NCBI RefSeq assembly: GCF_001591365.1
Contig: NZ_BCUT01000001.1
Span: 2,418,001-2,482,000, forward strand
From: Variovorax paradoxus NBRC 15149
GTDB lineage: Bacteria; Pseudomonadota; Gammaproteobacteria; Burkholderiales; Burkholderiaceae_C
Length of the DNA: 64,000 bases
Reading direction: 5' to 3'
This document shows positions 63,782 to 64,000 of this stretch, piece by piece. Within the stretch, counting starts at the first letter, position 1. Every line of letters starts with the position of its first letter. Made by a program: the position numbers and the translations under genes. Under the pieces are notes generated by a model that worked only from the letters and a program-made list of their open reading frames with translations, was not told the DNA's origin and searched no databases.

Positions 63782-64000
63782 TCAGTGCTCGGCCGCAGCC
63801 ATCGACTCGGCGCGGATCTCTTCGGTCAGCCGCGCCTTGATTTCCATGAACTCCGGCGAGGTCTTGACGGTGTAGCTGCGCGGATGCGGAAAGTCGACCG
63901 CGATCTCGGTCTTGATGCGGCCCGGCCGCGCGCTGAACACCGCCACGCGGTTGGCCATGAAGATCGCCTCGTCGATGTCGTGCGTGACGAACAGCACCGT
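63782..64000 (-). CDS. ABC transporter ATPase, NitT/TauT type (C-terminal end, cut by window edge)
   Basis: Only the last 72 codons are visible: the H-loop segment TVLFVTHDIDEAIFMANRV, then VFSARPGRIKTEIAVDFPHPR and an alpha-helical tail. The wording is typical of nitrate/sulfonate/thiamine-precursor class ATPases. Its permease and binding-protein genes are presumably outside the window to the right. Proximity to hutC suggests it may import histidine or urocanate. Walker motifs are outside the window. Confidence 0.8.
   Translation of the reverse strand, partial: TVLFVTHDIDEAIFMANRVAVFSARPGRIKTEIAVDFPHPRSYTVKTSPEFMEIKARLTEEIRAESMAAAEH

Overview
The window is GC-rich, densely packed DNA. The architecture points to a betaproteobacterium of the family Comamonadaceae, with Variovorax or a close relative as the best guess. 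The grounds are a tssJ/tssQ/tagH type VI secretion locus, a methionine synthase split into two genes, a full hut pathway through HutF and HutG, and G/C-rich dispersed repeats. No plasmid, phage or IS genes were seen. Identifications rest on reading motifs and gene order; no database search was possible.

Region 1 (1-23.3 kb) is most of a type VI secretion system (T6SS). A long minus-strand run reads tssA-tssB-tssC-hcp-tagJ-tssE-tssF-tssG-clpV-vgrG, with several 4-base start/stop overlaps. It ends in a spike-cargo module: a DUF3592-type membrane protein, a DUF2169/pentapeptide adaptor, a second pentapeptide protein, a DUF3540 protein and a DUF4150 PAAR-like tip. At the left end tssQ, tagH (FHA) and a PP2C phosphatase read right, and tssJ and tssK read left out of the window (tssL and tssM are not seen). 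No toxin gene is recognisable.

Region 2 (23.4-43.5 kb) is the most interesting part: what looks like an aerobic, reductive nicotinate pathway. It holds an exported nicotinamidase; a two-subunit molybdenum nicotinate dehydrogenase whose large subunit is fused to a membrane-anchored triheme cytochrome c; a 6-hydroxynicotinate reductase; a ferredoxin-NADP reductase to feed it; and an enamidase to open the reduced ring. It also carries a branched-chain-amino-acid-type ABC importer with two binding proteins, a TetR regulator with two palindromes in the divergent promoter region, an ApbE-like UPF0280 protein, and two paralogues of the uncharacterised AA_synth (DUF1185) family. The reductase/enamidase route is best known from the anaerobe Eubacterium barkeri. 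Here it is joined to a respiratory cytochrome-linked dehydrogenase. Dispersed repeats pepper this region, including one read in frame inside the dehydrogenase gene and a near-perfect palindromic element of about 570 bp between transporter genes.

Region 3 (43.5-53.1 kb) holds a three-gene gtr-like glycosylation operon (GtrA flippase, GT2 glycosyltransferase, polytopic glycosyltransferase) and the two halves of cobalamin-dependent methionine synthase. The large half (metH2) is preceded by a clear S-adenosylhomocysteine (SAH) riboswitch whose anti-Shine-Dalgarno arm is visible. Between the halves lie a PACE-family efflux gene with a divergent LysR regulator, and an SH3-domain exported protein.

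Region 4 (53.1-64 kb) is the histidine utilisation locus, all on the minus strand: a truncated NitT/TauT-type ABC ATPase, hutC, hutH, hutU, an IclR regulator with a perfect 21-bp palindrome upstream, a polar amino acid binding protein and permease, hutD, hutI, hutF and hutG. Together these convert histidine to glutamate, ammonia and formate by the five-step HutF/HutG route.
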